DNA of 64,000 bases from Bacillota bacterium (GTDB taxonomy: Bacteria; Bacillota; Clostridia; Oscillospirales; Ruminococcaceae), in contig JAEWLW010000038.1 in the NCBI GenBank assembly GCA_023457355.1, positions 1 to 64,000 of the forward strand, written 5' to 3'. Position numbers and translations under genes: made by a program. Shown here one piece after another: positions 33,494 to 41,584 of the stretch; the stretch's first letter is position 1, and each line of letters opens with the position of its first letter. The notes beneath the pieces are model-generated. The model searched no databases. It was given only the letters and a program-made list of their open reading frames with translations, and was not told where the DNA came from.

Positions 33494-34699
33494 ATGAGCT
33501 TTAAATATAACAGCAACTCCTATTATGATCCCTATCCCGGCTTTAGCAATCCGGCTGTCGACAGGGTGATGTGTTGCCCTGGAAGTAATCCCTGCAACCC
33601 CTGTAATCCCTGCAACCCCTGCAATCCGCAATGCATTATTGGGCCTACTGGCCCAACTGGTGCAACCGGTGCAACTGGCCCTGCCGGCCCTGCTGGCGCA
33701 ACTGGCGCAACCGGCGCGACTGGCCCTGCCGGCCCTGCTGGCGCAACTGGCGCGACTGGCCCTGCCGGCCCTGCTGGCCCTGCTGGCGCAACTGGCGCTA
33801 CCGGCGCGACTGGTGCTACCGGTGATATTGGCCCGACTGGCCCGACTGGCGCTACCGGCGATCCCGGCCCGACTGGTGCTACCGGCGCGACTGGCGCGAC
33901 TGGCCCGACTGGTGCTACCGGCGCAACAGGCGATCCCGGCCCGACCGGTGCTACCGGCCCGACCGGCGCAACGGGCGCTACCGGCGCTACCGGCCCGATT
34001 GGCCCGACCGGTGCTACCGGCCCGACCGGTGCTACCGGCGCGACCGGCCCGACCGGTTCAACGGGTGCTACCGGCGCGACTGGCCCAACCGGCGCCACTG
34101 GCGCGACTGGCCCGACCGGCGCTACCGGTGCAACTGGCCCAACCGGTTCCACCGGCGCTACCGGTGCAACCGGCCCGACCGGCGCTACCGGCATTGGCGC
34201 CATTATTCCAATCGCCTCTGGCGGTCTCACGACTATAACAACGGTTCTTGGCGGCCTTGCCGGCACGAGTGCGCTGGTCGCATTCGGCAACAATGACGTC
34301 GGTACTGAAGTTGCGGGTATAATTGATATTACAGCGTCCTCCAGCATGGCCTTTTCCATGCCGGTGGATGGCGTCATCACGTCTGTGGCCGCCTATTACA
34401 GCCTTGCTGTGGGCGCAACACTGGTCGGTTCCACTGTGACGCTCACCGCGCAATTATACAGCTCCCCCACGCCCGATGATGCATTCGCGCCAGTTGCCGG
34501 CACCGCAGTAACACTCTCCCCGTCTCTCACCGGGATTGTTGCGGTCGGCACAACTGCAAGCGGTCTTGTCGATGGGCTTGCAATTCCTGTAACCGCCGGC
34601 ACGAGACTGATGTTCGTTGTGTCCGCCGCAGTCACTGAGGGTATTGATATCGCCACAATATTGACCGGGCTGGTCAGCGGTGGCATAGGCATATCCTGA
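33494..34699 (+). CDS. Collagen-like exosporium protein with BclB-type C-terminal domain
   Basis: A 401-residue spore-surface-type protein. Residues 1-49 form a Cys/Asn/Pro-rich head (NPCNPCNPCNPQC). Residues 50-235 are about 62 uninterrupted Gly-x-Thr/Ala/Pro triplets (GPTGATGATGPAG), which should form a collagen-like triple helix, with threonines available for glycosylation. Residues 236-401 match the BclB C-terminal domain (IIPIASGGLTTITTVLGGLA, MAFSMPVDGVITSVAAYYSL, LSPSLTGIVAVGTTASGL). ATG 33494 follows AAGGTTAGG. A glycosyltransferase gene follows 129 bases later, which may modify it. Confidence 0.9.
   Translation: MSFKYNSNSYYDPYPGFSNPAVDRVMCCPGSNPCNPCNPCNPCNPQCIIGPTGPTGATGATGPAGPAGATGATGATGPAGPAGATGATGPAGPAGPAGATGATGATGATGDIGPTGPTGATGDPGPTGATGATGATGPTGATGATGDPGPTGATGPTGATGATGATGPIGPTGATGPTGATGATGPTGSTGATGATGPTGATGATGPTGATGATGPTGSTGATGATGPTGATGIGAIIPIASGGLTTITTVLGGLAGTSALVAFGNNDVGTEVAGIIDITASSSMAFSMPVDGVITSVAAYYSLAVGATLVGSTVTLTAQLYSSPTPDDAFAPVAGTAVTLSPSLTGIVAVGTTASGLVDGLAIPVTAGTRLMFVVSAAVTEGIDIATILTGLVSGGIGIS
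33641..34199 (+). repeat. Tandem Gly-x-y codon repeat of the collagen region
   Basis: About 62 nine-base units varying around GGC-GCN-ACY and GGC-CCG-ACY, many identical over 18-36 bases. Such repeats vary in length between strains by slippage. The same repeats create a long false open frame on the minus strand. Confidence 0.9.
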
Positions 34700-34750
34700 T
34701 AGCAAACCCTGTTAGCATCAAGCGTATCCTTTAATAGGCAATGATGGGGT

Positions 34751-34777
34751 CGGGGCGCCCGTGGTTACGGCGCCCCG
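34751..34777 (+). terminator. Hairpin after the BclB-like gene
   Basis: CGGGGCGCC (34751-34759) and GGCGCCCCG (34769-34777), 9-bp perfect stem with a 9-base loop. No T-run follows, so it may be a weak terminator. Confidence 0.45.
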
Positions 34778-34828
34778 GTTCACCCCCTGCCCGCATCACA
34801 AAAATCAGAACCTCCGGGAGGGAGCCCA

Positions 34829-35920
34829 GTGTGTACAATAAGCTTGTGCATGATTGTAAAGAATGAAGAAGCCCACCTGGCAAACTGCCTTTCATCGGTT
34901 AAGGATATTGCCGATGAAATTATTGTGGTGGATACGGGTTCCACCGATTCGACAAAGGAACTTGCGTGCCGTTTTACCGATAAGGTGCTGGATTTTGCCT
35001 GGGTGGACGATTTCTCAAAAGCGCGCAACTTTTCCTTTGAACAAGCCTCAATGGACTATATTCTCTGGCTTGATGCCGACGATGTCCTGCTTGAGCCGGA
35101 CCGGATTAAAATGAAGCAGTTAAAAGAAACGCTGGATCCCTCGGTAGACGGCGTCATGATGAAATACAATATAAGGTTCGACCGCAGCGGGAACGCCACG
35201 TTCAGCTATTACCGGGAACGCCTCGTCAAGCGCGAGCGGCAGTACCGCTGGAAAGAGGCCGTCCATGAATATCTGGAGGTGTACGGCAAGGTCATTCAAT
35301 CCGATATTGCCGTCACGCACACCAAAACCGGCGGGTCTGCAACCGGGCGCAATATCGCCATCTACGAGCGGTTGCTCTCCGAAGGCGGGCAGCTCTCGCC
35401 CCGGGGCATATACTACTACGCGCGGGAGCTTAAGGATAACGGAAGATACAAGGACGCCATTCACTTTTTCAGCCTTTTTCTGGATGCCGGAAAAGGCTGG
35501 GTGGAGGACAATATTACCGCCTGTGCGGAGCTTGCGGCCTGCTTTGACCATGAAAACAGGCGCGAAGACCAACTCCGGGCTTTGACGCGCAGTTTTGTTT
35601 ACGACACGCCGCGCGCCGAAATCTGCTGCGCATTGGGCTATGCATGGGAAGCGGTGCCAAGCTATCGGCACGCGGCCTTCTGGTTCCAGCTGGCCACCAC
35701 GCTGCAAAAACCCGAACAAAGCTGGGGCTTTATACAGGAGGATTGCTGGACGTATATCCCCTGCATGGAGCTGGCCGTCTGCTATGACCGACTGGGGCTG
35801 ATCAAGCTTGCCGAACATTACAACGAGGCGGCGGCAAAGTTCAAGCCCGACGACCCCGCGGTTGCCTATAACCGCACCTATTTTGAGAACAAAAGAAAGG
35901 CCGCTCAGGCCGACGCATAA
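34829..35920 (+). CDS. Family 2 glycosyltransferase with TPR-like C-terminus
   Basis: A 363-residue cytosolic GT-A glycosyltransferase. The N-terminal domain has LCMIVKNEEAHLANCLSSVK, EIIVVDTGSTDSTKEL and the intact metal/nucleotide motif D82-A-D84-D85 (ILWLDADDVLL). KEAVHEYLEVYGKVI gives the later catalytic region. Residues about 190-350 form TPR-like helical repeats (GIYYYARELKDNGRYKDAIH, HAAFWFQLATTLQKPEQSWG). GTG 34829 follows GGGAGGGAG. The arrangement right after the collagen-like gene suggests it glycosylates that protein. A relative without the DXD is at 51494. Confidence 0.88.
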   Translation: MCTISLCMIVKNEEAHLANCLSSVKDIADEIIVVDTGSTDSTKELACRFTDKVLDFAWVDDFSKARNFSFEQASMDYILWLDADDVLLEPDRIKMKQLKETLDPSVDGVMMKYNIRFDRSGNATFSYYRERLVKRERQYRWKEAVHEYLEVYGKVIQSDIAVTHTKTGGSATGRNIAIYERLLSEGGQLSPRGIYYYARELKDNGRYKDAIHFFSLFLDAGKGWVEDNITACAELAACFDHENRREDQLRALTRSFVYDTPRAEICCALGYAWEAVPSYRHAAFWFQLATTLQKPEQSWGFIQEDCWTYIPCMELAVCYDRLGLIKLAEHYNEAAAKFKPDDPAVAYNRTYFENKRKAAQADA

Positions 35921-35984
35921 ACCCCGCACCGCAAAGCGCCATGCCTTTGATGGCGCCGCCAGAACGGGCATATTGCAAGTCCCA

Positions 35985-36143
35985 CCGGCACGCTTAAAAA
36001 ACCTCAGCTTTGGGGAACTCTACTCAAAGGCCTGCCGCCGCGTAAAAAATGCCCGGCATACAGCCCGTATTCCCGCGCTTTTCCCCCTGCATGGCCACAT
36101 GTTTGGCAAATCCCCCGCTGTTTTCACTTTTAAGAAACGCTCT
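35985..36143 (-). repeat. R3 repeat (copy d, minus orientation)
   Basis: About 159 bases. On the minus strand it starts AGAGCGTTTCTTAAAAGTG (36143 downward) and ends with GGTTTTTTAAGCGTGCC (35987). The middle (GAATACGGGCTGTATGCCGG, GTAGAGTTCCCCAAAGCTG) aligns with the copies at 49954 and 58231. Non-coding. Confidence 0.65.
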
Positions 36144-36185
36144 GGAAAGAATAAACAAAATGTGTTAGAATAAAACTTTAAAGAA

Positions 36186-36350
36186 TGATATGGTTGATCA
36201 ACTTGAAAAATAGCCCCGGATTGGCGAGAATGTTTTTTGAGATGCAAGGCAGACGACGCAGGCGGGCTAGCGCCCGACAAGAAAGATAACGCCACATCAC
36301 GGAAAACAGGCCGCAAGGACGGGCCCGGTTTTCAAGTTAATTGATTAAAA
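36186..36350 (+). repeat. R1 repeat (copy a), with a partial second copy to about 36470
   Basis: Ends TGGTTGATCAACTTGAAAA (36190-36208) and TTTTCAAGTTAATTGAT (36331-36347) are inverted relative to each other. The interior includes GGAAAACAGGCCGCAAGGACGG, shared with copies at 44655, 49660 and 51250. A further partial copy (GCAAAACAGGCCGCAAGGCC, TTTTAAGTTGGCTATA) runs to about 36470, right before the next gene's start. Non-coding and MITE-like. Confidence 0.65.
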
Positions 36351-36480
36351 CAGTCAGGCAGCTTGAGAACAGGCTTGGCGGGGCTATTTTGTGTCTGGCA
36401 GGGACGGCAACGCAGCGAGACGCAAAACAGGCCGCAAGGCCAACCCGGCTTTTAAGTTGGCTATAAACGGGGGCTGAACC

Positions 36481-37452
36481 TTGGAGACCATTGCGGGGCA
36501 AAATAATTTGTTGATAACCTGGCGGCCGGCTTTTGGCGGCGCTGAACTGACGCGGGTGGTAACCGCCGACCGGGACGTGGCGCTGCCCGAAGCGGTGGCG
36601 GGGCTGCCGGTAACGGCTTTGGGGCCGCTTGCCTTTGATTCCACCGAAAGCCCGCCTGAGGGTGAACAGCTGGAAATAACCTGCGGGCTCGGCGCACAGG
36701 AAATGGACAACCGCCGGCTTTCGCGCGTCACCCTGCCCGCAACGCTGCGCCGCGTGGGCGACTATGCGTTTTATAACTGCTCCGAGCTACGTGCGCTGCG
36801 CCTTTTAAACGAACCGGCACACTGGGGCACGGGCGTGTTTATGAATTGCCTCTCGCTTGATACGTTTTATGTCCGCACGGCGGATTCACACGCCGAAAGC
36901 GTCTATTATTTTACCAGCACGTTTTCGCGCGAGCTGGATATCACGGTTGAATATCCCGACAATTCCGCCGCCCGCCTGATCTTTCCCGGCTATTCCGAGG
37001 CCTTTGAGGAAAATATTTCGGCGCGCTATTTCATCTATGGGGTGGAGGGCCCCGGCTACCCCTACCACAGCATGTTCAAAAACCGCACGCTGGTGCTTAA
37101 AGATTACGACCGGCTGTGGCCGGCGCTGATTGCGGCGGCGCACGACCCCAACTGCGCGCTGCGTATAGCGTGGTACCGGCTGCGCCATCCGCGGGAGCTG
37201 GCGCCGGAGGCCCATCGTCAATATCTCGCGTATCTGCGCCAAAATGCCCGCGCGGCGATCACCTGGCTGCTGGAGCAGCGCGATATGCGCGGTCTGGCGT
37301 GGTTTCTGCCCCAATCCGACGTAAACCGGGATACACTTTTGCAGGCCTGCGAAGAAGCGAGAAGCATGGGCGCGACGGAGGCGCTGGCACTTTTGCTGGA
37401 GGAACAGCACCGGCGTTTTGGCGCGGGCGCTCAAAGATCCTTCCTATTGTAA
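36481..37452 (+). CDS. Leucine-rich-repeat (BspA/LRR_5-like) protein
   Basis: A 323-residue protein without signal peptide. Residues about 35-130 carry LRR_5-type repeats (LPEAVAGLPVTALGPLAFDS, RVTLPATLRRVGDYAFYNCS, LRALRLLNEPAHWGTGVFMN). The C-terminal half (about 190-310) is helical (WPALIAAAHDPNCALRIAWY, LLQACEEARSMGATEALALL) and may be ankyrin-like. The start is taken as TTG 36481, with GGGGGCTGA upstream; this is the least certain point. It is followed on the same strand by the DUF2201/VWA and MoxR-type ATPase genes, with which it may form a complex. Confidence 0.75.
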   Translation: METIAGQNNLLITWRPAFGGAELTRVVTADRDVALPEAVAGLPVTALGPLAFDSTESPPEGEQLEITCGLGAQEMDNRRLSRVTLPATLRRVGDYAFYNCSELRALRLLNEPAHWGTGVFMNCLSLDTFYVRTADSHAESVYYFTSTFSRELDITVEYPDNSAARLIFPGYSEAFEENISARYFIYGVEGPGYPYHSMFKNRTLVLKDYDRLWPALIAAAHDPNCALRIAWYRLRHPRELAPEAHRQYLAYLRQNARAAITWLLEQRDMRGLAWFLPQSDVNRDTLLQACEEARSMGATEALALLLEEQHRRFGAGAQRSFLL

Positions 37453-37489
37453 AAAACCGGCAGGCGCCGGTTCATCCGGGGACGTATTA

Positions 37490-37586
37490 CCGGCAAAGCA
37501 CCGGAATACGAGCCGTATGCCGGGTATTTTTAGTGCGGTGCTTCGCTTTTGCAGCAGAATACCCCAAGCCGGGGATTTTTTATGCT
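37490..37586 (+). repeat. R3 repeat (copy a, 5'-truncated)
   Basis: Aligns with the 3' two-thirds of R3: GGAATACGAGCCGTATGCCG, then GCTTTTGCAGCAGAATACCCC and GGGGATTTTTTATGC, matching GGAATACCGGCTGTATTCCG and CTTGCAGTAGAATCCACC in the 58231 copy. It directly adjoins an R2 copy. Confidence 0.55.
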
Positions 37587-37600
37587 GTTCCAGGTCAATA

Positions 37601-37741
37601 GACGGACAAGATTTGCGGGATATTTTTGTCAGTCTACGAAAAGGATGCCGGTGGGCCGACGCCCGCGCAAGACGATGACGATGGATGGCCAAAAATAGCC
37701 GTAAGGTTGTCGCCGTTTTTAACGCGAGGCAGTATAGCATG
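37601..37741 (+). repeat. R2 repeat (copy a)
   Basis: About 141 bases starting GACGGACAAGATTTGCGGGA and including AAAAGGATGCCGGTGGGCCG and AAAAATAGCCGTAAGGTTGT. It aligns along its whole length with 62309-62449 at roughly four bases in five. Non-coding; just upstream of the DUF2201/VWA gene. Confidence 0.7.
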
Positions 37742-37814
37742 CACAATAGCTTCGCGATCGGAATAAAAAGAGCGCCGTCGGCACGGCCTGCGGCATAGAA
37801 ACGGGGGTAACAGG

Positions 37815-39182
37815 ATGGCGGGCAACAAAACGATGGCGCAGGTTGGGCTCGATATTCTGCGCGCTTCGCAAAGTGAGCTTTATCTGAACCTGCCCTATCT
37901 CGATATGGCGCTGTGCGCGCTGGAATTTGTGCCGGACGACGAAACGACGCCGACGCTTGCCACCAACGGCGAGCAGCTCTATTATAACAGCGCCTATCTC
38001 TCCGAGCGGTTTTTGCGCGCCCTGACGGGCGTGAACCGGACATACCTTCACATCGTGCTGCACTGCATGCTGCGCCATCTGGCCAAAAAGCGCGGAAAAG
38101 ACGCCATTTTATGGGATTTATCCTGCGACATCGCCGTGGAAAGCATTCTGGACGCGCTCGCCGGGGATTACCCCTGCCTGAAGGGCACCGGCGCGCCGAT
38201 GCGCCGCGGCCTTTACGGCGATTTGCGCGCGCGCATGCGGGTGCTCACGGCCGAGGGCATCTATTACGAGCTGCTGCGCCGCCAGCTGCCGGAACAGGAG
38301 CTGGCCCGGCTGGGGCGGGAATTTTTCGAGGACGACCACGGCCTGTGGGCGCCCGAAAACCGCGACGAAAAAGAACAGAGCGACCGTCAGGACCAAAAAT
38401 GGGGCAACCTCTCCGAACGCACCCAAACCGGGCTGGAAACGGTGATGGCGGGGCGCTCCACCGGCGGCGAGGCCGTGTATGAGCAGGTGAAGGTCGCAAA
38501 CCGCGAGGGCGTGGATTACCGCGATTTTCTGCGGCGGTTCGCCGTGCCGCGCGAGGTTATCGGCGTGGACGGCGACGCCTTCGATTACGGGTTTTACAGC
38601 TACGGGCTGCGGCTTTACGGCAATATGCCGCTTATCGAGCCGCCCGAAACGCGGGAGGAAAAGCGCATCCAGGATTTTGTCATCGCCGTGGACACCTCCC
38701 TTTCCACCTCGGGCGAACTGGTGCGCGCATTTTTATCCGCGACCTATTCCATTTTGCGCAGCACCGAGACCTTCTCGACCAAGGTGAACATCCGCATCAT
38801 CCAGTGCGACGACCAGGTGCGCGACGACACCGTCCTCCACGACCTGGGCCAGCTGGCGGATTATATGAACAATTTCCGGCTGACCGGCGGCAGCGCCACC
38901 GATTTTCGCCCTGTGTTTGAGCACGTGGCCCGGCTGCGGGCAGCCGGGGAACTGCCGGGGCTGCGGGGGCTGATTTATTTTACCGACGGCATGGGCATCT
39001 ACCCCCAAAAACGCCCGCCCTATGAGACGGCGTTCATCATGCTGGGCGAGCCGATTATTCCGGTTAAGATACCGCCGTGGGCCATCCGACTATCGCTGAC
39101 CGAATCGGAACTGGCGCTGGCGGCCCGCCCCGCCCCGCTGGCGGACGAAGGCCCCGACTGGGCGGAATCGCCCTATTTGTAA
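37815..39182 (+). CDS. VWA-like DUF2201 protein (putative metallopeptidase-like)
   Basis: A 455-residue cytosolic protein. The N-terminal DUF2201 region contains TYLHIVLHCMLRHLAKKRGK, an H-x3-H-x4-H motif that resembles a metallopeptidase zinc helix. The C-terminal VWA-like domain has FVIAVDTSLSTSGELVRAFL (a D-x-S-x-S MIDAS motif), FRLTGGSATDFRPVFEHVAR and GLIYFTDGMGIYP. ATG 37815, with GGGGGTAACAGG upstream. It is followed by a MoxR-type ATPase 17 bases later. MoxR plus VWA pairs act as chaperone-like machines that insert metals or remodel protein complexes; the client here is unknown. Confidence 0.87.
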   Translation: MAGNKTMAQVGLDILRASQSELYLNLPYLDMALCALEFVPDDETTPTLATNGEQLYYNSAYLSERFLRALTGVNRTYLHIVLHCMLRHLAKKRGKDAILWDLSCDIAVESILDALAGDYPCLKGTGAPMRRGLYGDLRARMRVLTAEGIYYELLRRQLPEQELARLGREFFEDDHGLWAPENRDEKEQSDRQDQKWGNLSERTQTGLETVMAGRSTGGEAVYEQVKVANREGVDYRDFLRRFAVPREVIGVDGDAFDYGFYSYGLRLYGNMPLIEPPETREEKRIQDFVIAVDTSLSTSGELVRAFLSATYSILRSTETFSTKVNIRIIQCDDQVRDDTVLHDLGQLADYMNNFRLTGGSATDFRPVFEHVARLRAAGELPGLRGLIYFTDGMGIYPQKRPPYETAFIMLGEPIIPVKIPPWAIRLSLTESELALAARPAPLADEGPDWAESPYL

Positions 39183-39199
39183 GCGAACGGAGGAAACCC

Positions 39200-40708
39200 A
39201 TGAACATCAAACAAGCAAAACAGGAGATCACCAACACGTTGAAGGCTTATCTGGCCAGGGACGGGCAGGGCAATTACCGCATCCCCGTCAACCGCCAGCG
39301 TCCCGTGCTGTTAATGGGCCCTCCGGGCATCGGCAAAACCCAGATTATGGCGCAGATTGCTGCCGAAGCCGGCGTGGGGCTCGTCTCCTACACCATCACC
39401 CACCACACCCGCCAGAGCGCCATCGGCCTGCCCTTTATTGAAAAGCGCATCTATGGCGGCAGGGAATACGCCGTGACCGAATACACCATGAGCGAAATTC
39501 TCGCCTCGGTGTACGCGCTCATGGAAAGCACCGGCATCCGCGAGGGTATTTTGTTCCTCGATGAAATCAACTGCGTCTCCGAGACGCTGGCGCCCATGAT
39601 GCTGCAATTTTTGCAAAATAAAACCTTCGGCAACCAGCGCCTGCCGGACGGCTGGCTCATTGTGGCCGCGGGCAATCCGCCGGAATATAACAAATCCGTC
39701 CGGGATTTTGACGTCGTCACGCTCGACCGCGTCAAGCGCATCGACGTCAGGGAGGATTTTTCGGTCTGGAAGGAATACGCCTACCGGCGCGCGCTTCACG
39801 GCGCTATTATCTCCTACCTCGATATTAAAAAAGAAAATTTTTACCGCATCGAAACCAGCGTGGACGGCATGGAATTCGCCACCGCCCGCGGCTGGGAAGA
39901 TTTAAGCGAGCTGTTGCAGGTCTATGAGCAGCTGGGGCTGAAGCTCGACCGCGAGGTTGCCGGGCAGTATATCCAGATGCCCCGCATCGCGCGCGATTTC
40001 GCCGGCTATCTCGAGCTATATTATAAATACCAGAAAACCTACCACGTCGATGAAATTTTGGAGGGCGACTGGCACGCCGTCACCGTCTCGGAGCTGCGGG
40101 CCGCCCCCTTCGACGAAAAACTGTCGGTTTTGGGGCTGCTGCTGGCCCGTCTTTCCGATTCGGCCGGGCAAGTCCGCGCGCAGGACGCGCTGACAGAATT
40201 GCTTTACGCCGACCTGCTGGCCTTTAAAGCGCAGCTTTCGGCGGGCGAACCCTCTTCTAAAATTTTGGAAGAGCTGGCGCAGGGCCGCCGCGGGGAGATG
40301 GCGCGGGCGCTTGAAGCCGGCCAGCTTGAAAAGGAGACCCGCGCCCGAACCCAGCTCGAAATAGAGCGGCTGGAGGAGTACCGCGCGCGCCTGCTTTCCG
40401 AAGCCGTTGCCGACGCCGACGCGCTAAATGCCGTGCGCGCGTGGTTCCAGCAGGAGGTGGATGCGCGAAAGACGCTGGGCGAAGCCGCGGGCAGGCGCTT
40501 TGACAACGCTTTCCGCTATCTGGAGCAGACCTTTGGCGACAGCCAGGAGCTGGTGCTGTTCGTCACCGAAATCACCGCCGGCTTCAACACGTCCTGGTTC
40601 GTCGAGCAGTTTGGCTGCGACGCCTATTTCCGCCACAACAGGGAGCTGTTGTTCGACGACACCCGCCGCCGCATACAATCGGACATTATCACGGCCAGAA
40701 GCGAGTAA
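39200..40708 (+). CDS. MoxR-type AAA+ ATPase
   Basis: A 502-residue ATPase. Walker A is LLMGPPGIGKTQIMAQIAAE (about 37-56), Walker B is EGILFLDEINCVSETLAPMM and sensor 1 lies in WLIVAAGNPPEYNKSVRDFD, followed by the arginine-rich LDRVKRIDVREDF. The C-terminal half (about 330-500) is largely helical and coiled-coil-like (KETRARTQLEIERLEEYRAR). ATG 39200 follows CGGAGGAAA; the longer frame from 39077 overlaps the VWA gene and has no site. It forms a tight pair with the DUF2201/VWA gene. Confidence 0.9.
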   Translation: MNIKQAKQEITNTLKAYLARDGQGNYRIPVNRQRPVLLMGPPGIGKTQIMAQIAAEAGVGLVSYTITHHTRQSAIGLPFIEKRIYGGREYAVTEYTMSEILASVYALMESTGIREGILFLDEINCVSETLAPMMLQFLQNKTFGNQRLPDGWLIVAAGNPPEYNKSVRDFDVVTLDRVKRIDVREDFSVWKEYAYRRALHGAIISYLDIKKENFYRIETSVDGMEFATARGWEDLSELLQVYEQLGLKLDREVAGQYIQMPRIARDFAGYLELYYKYQKTYHVDEILEGDWHAVTVSELRAAPFDEKLSVLGLLLARLSDSAGQVRAQDALTELLYADLLAFKAQLSAGEPSSKILEELAQGRRGEMARALEAGQLEKETRARTQLEIERLEEYRARLLSEAVADADALNAVRAWFQQEVDARKTLGEAAGRRFDNAFRYLEQTFGDSQELVLFVTEITAGFNTSWFVEQFGCDAYFRHNRELLFDDTRRRIQSDIITARSE

Positions 40709-40726
40709 GAAAGGTGGATAAAAGCC

Positions 40727-41506
40727 ATGAAAAACGCGGTCAGGGAAAAATTTTTTGCGGGGCAGAAAATTCTGGGAACCTTCCATGAAATCGGCAGCGC
40801 CACTGCGGTGGAGATGCTGGGTTACGGCGGGCTGGATTTTATTATCATCGACACCGAGCACGGCCCCTTTGAGGTGGAGCGCGTGCAGGAGTTCATCCGG
40901 GCGGCCAACGGCACCAGCGCCGTCCCGATGGTGCGCACCAAGGACAGCGAACGCAATTCGATTTTAAAAATGCTGGATGTAGGCGCGATGGGGCTTATTA
41001 TACCAAATGTAAAATCTGTCGAAGAAGTGCGGCGCATCGTCGAATACGGCAAATATTACCCGCTGGGCGACCGCGGCGTTGCGCCGACAAGCGGAAGTAA
41101 ATTCTGGACGGCGGAATATGCCACCCAGGGATTAGCACACTATTTTGAGGTCAGCAACCGCGAGTCGCTGCTGCTGCCGCAGTGTGAAACGCGTGAATGT
41201 CTGGCGCACATTGAGGAAATTGTGGCGGTCGACGGCATCGACGGCATTTTTGTCGGGCCGTATGACCTTTCCACCTCGCTTGGGAAGCCCGGCCAGTTTG
41301 GCGACCCCGAGGTTGCGGGGGCGATTGCGCGCGTGCTAAAAGCCTGCAAGGCGGTCAAAAAGCTGGCGTTTATCTACGCCGGCAGCCTTGACGACGTCAC
41401 GGCGCGGTACGGCCAGGGCTACGAAGCCGTCTGTTACGGCATGGACGCCATGATCCTGAAAAACGCGATCAACAATATTGTCTCGTCGGTCAAGGGGCGT
41501 TCTTAA
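40727..41506 (+). CDS. HpcH/HpaI-type aldolase, second copy
   Basis: A 259-residue pyruvate aldolase of the HpcH/HpaI family, with FIIIDTEHGPFEVERVQEFI (D-x-E-H), GAMGLIIPNVKSVEEVRRIV, LPQCETRECLAHIEEI with the metal-binding Glu and IFVGPYDLSTSLGKPGQF with the metal-binding Asp. It keeps the canonical GPYDLS motif, whereas the 16772 homologue has GKADLS, so the two probably differ in substrate. ATG 40727 after AAAGGTGG. It lies 18 bases behind the ATPase gene, with no obvious pathway link. Confidence 0.9.
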   Translation: MKNAVREKFFAGQKILGTFHEIGSATAVEMLGYGGLDFIIIDTEHGPFEVERVQEFIRAANGTSAVPMVRTKDSERNSILKMLDVGAMGLIIPNVKSVEEVRRIVEYGKYYPLGDRGVAPTSGSKFWTAEYATQGLAHYFEVSNRESLLLPQCETRECLAHIEEIVAVDGIDGIFVGPYDLSTSLGKPGQFGDPEVAGAIARVLKACKAVKKLAFIYAGSLDDVTARYGQGYEAVCYGMDAMILKNAINNIVSSVKGRS

Positions 41507-41526
41507 ATTCCCCGGCTGCGGGGAAT
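41507..41526 (+). terminator. Short hairpin after the aldolase gene
   Basis: ATTCCCC (41508-41514) and GGGGAAT (41520-41526) around GGCTGC. No T-run. Confidence 0.35.
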
Positions 41527-41584
41527 GCGCCGTCGGTTCCGACTTTTAGAAAAAGTTCCATAAAACAAATGGGGTAATGCCAAA

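Noticed and set aside
33641..34199. Tandem short repeats resembling a CRISPR array at first glance
   Set aside because: Nine-base units with no spacers, inside a coding frame; no cas genes nearby.
33532..34380. Long minus-strand open frame opposite the collagen-like gene (Pro/Val/Ala repeats)
   Set aside because: It is the antisense of the GGC-GCN-ACY repeats; no ribosome site, and the plus-strand product is clearly BclB-like.
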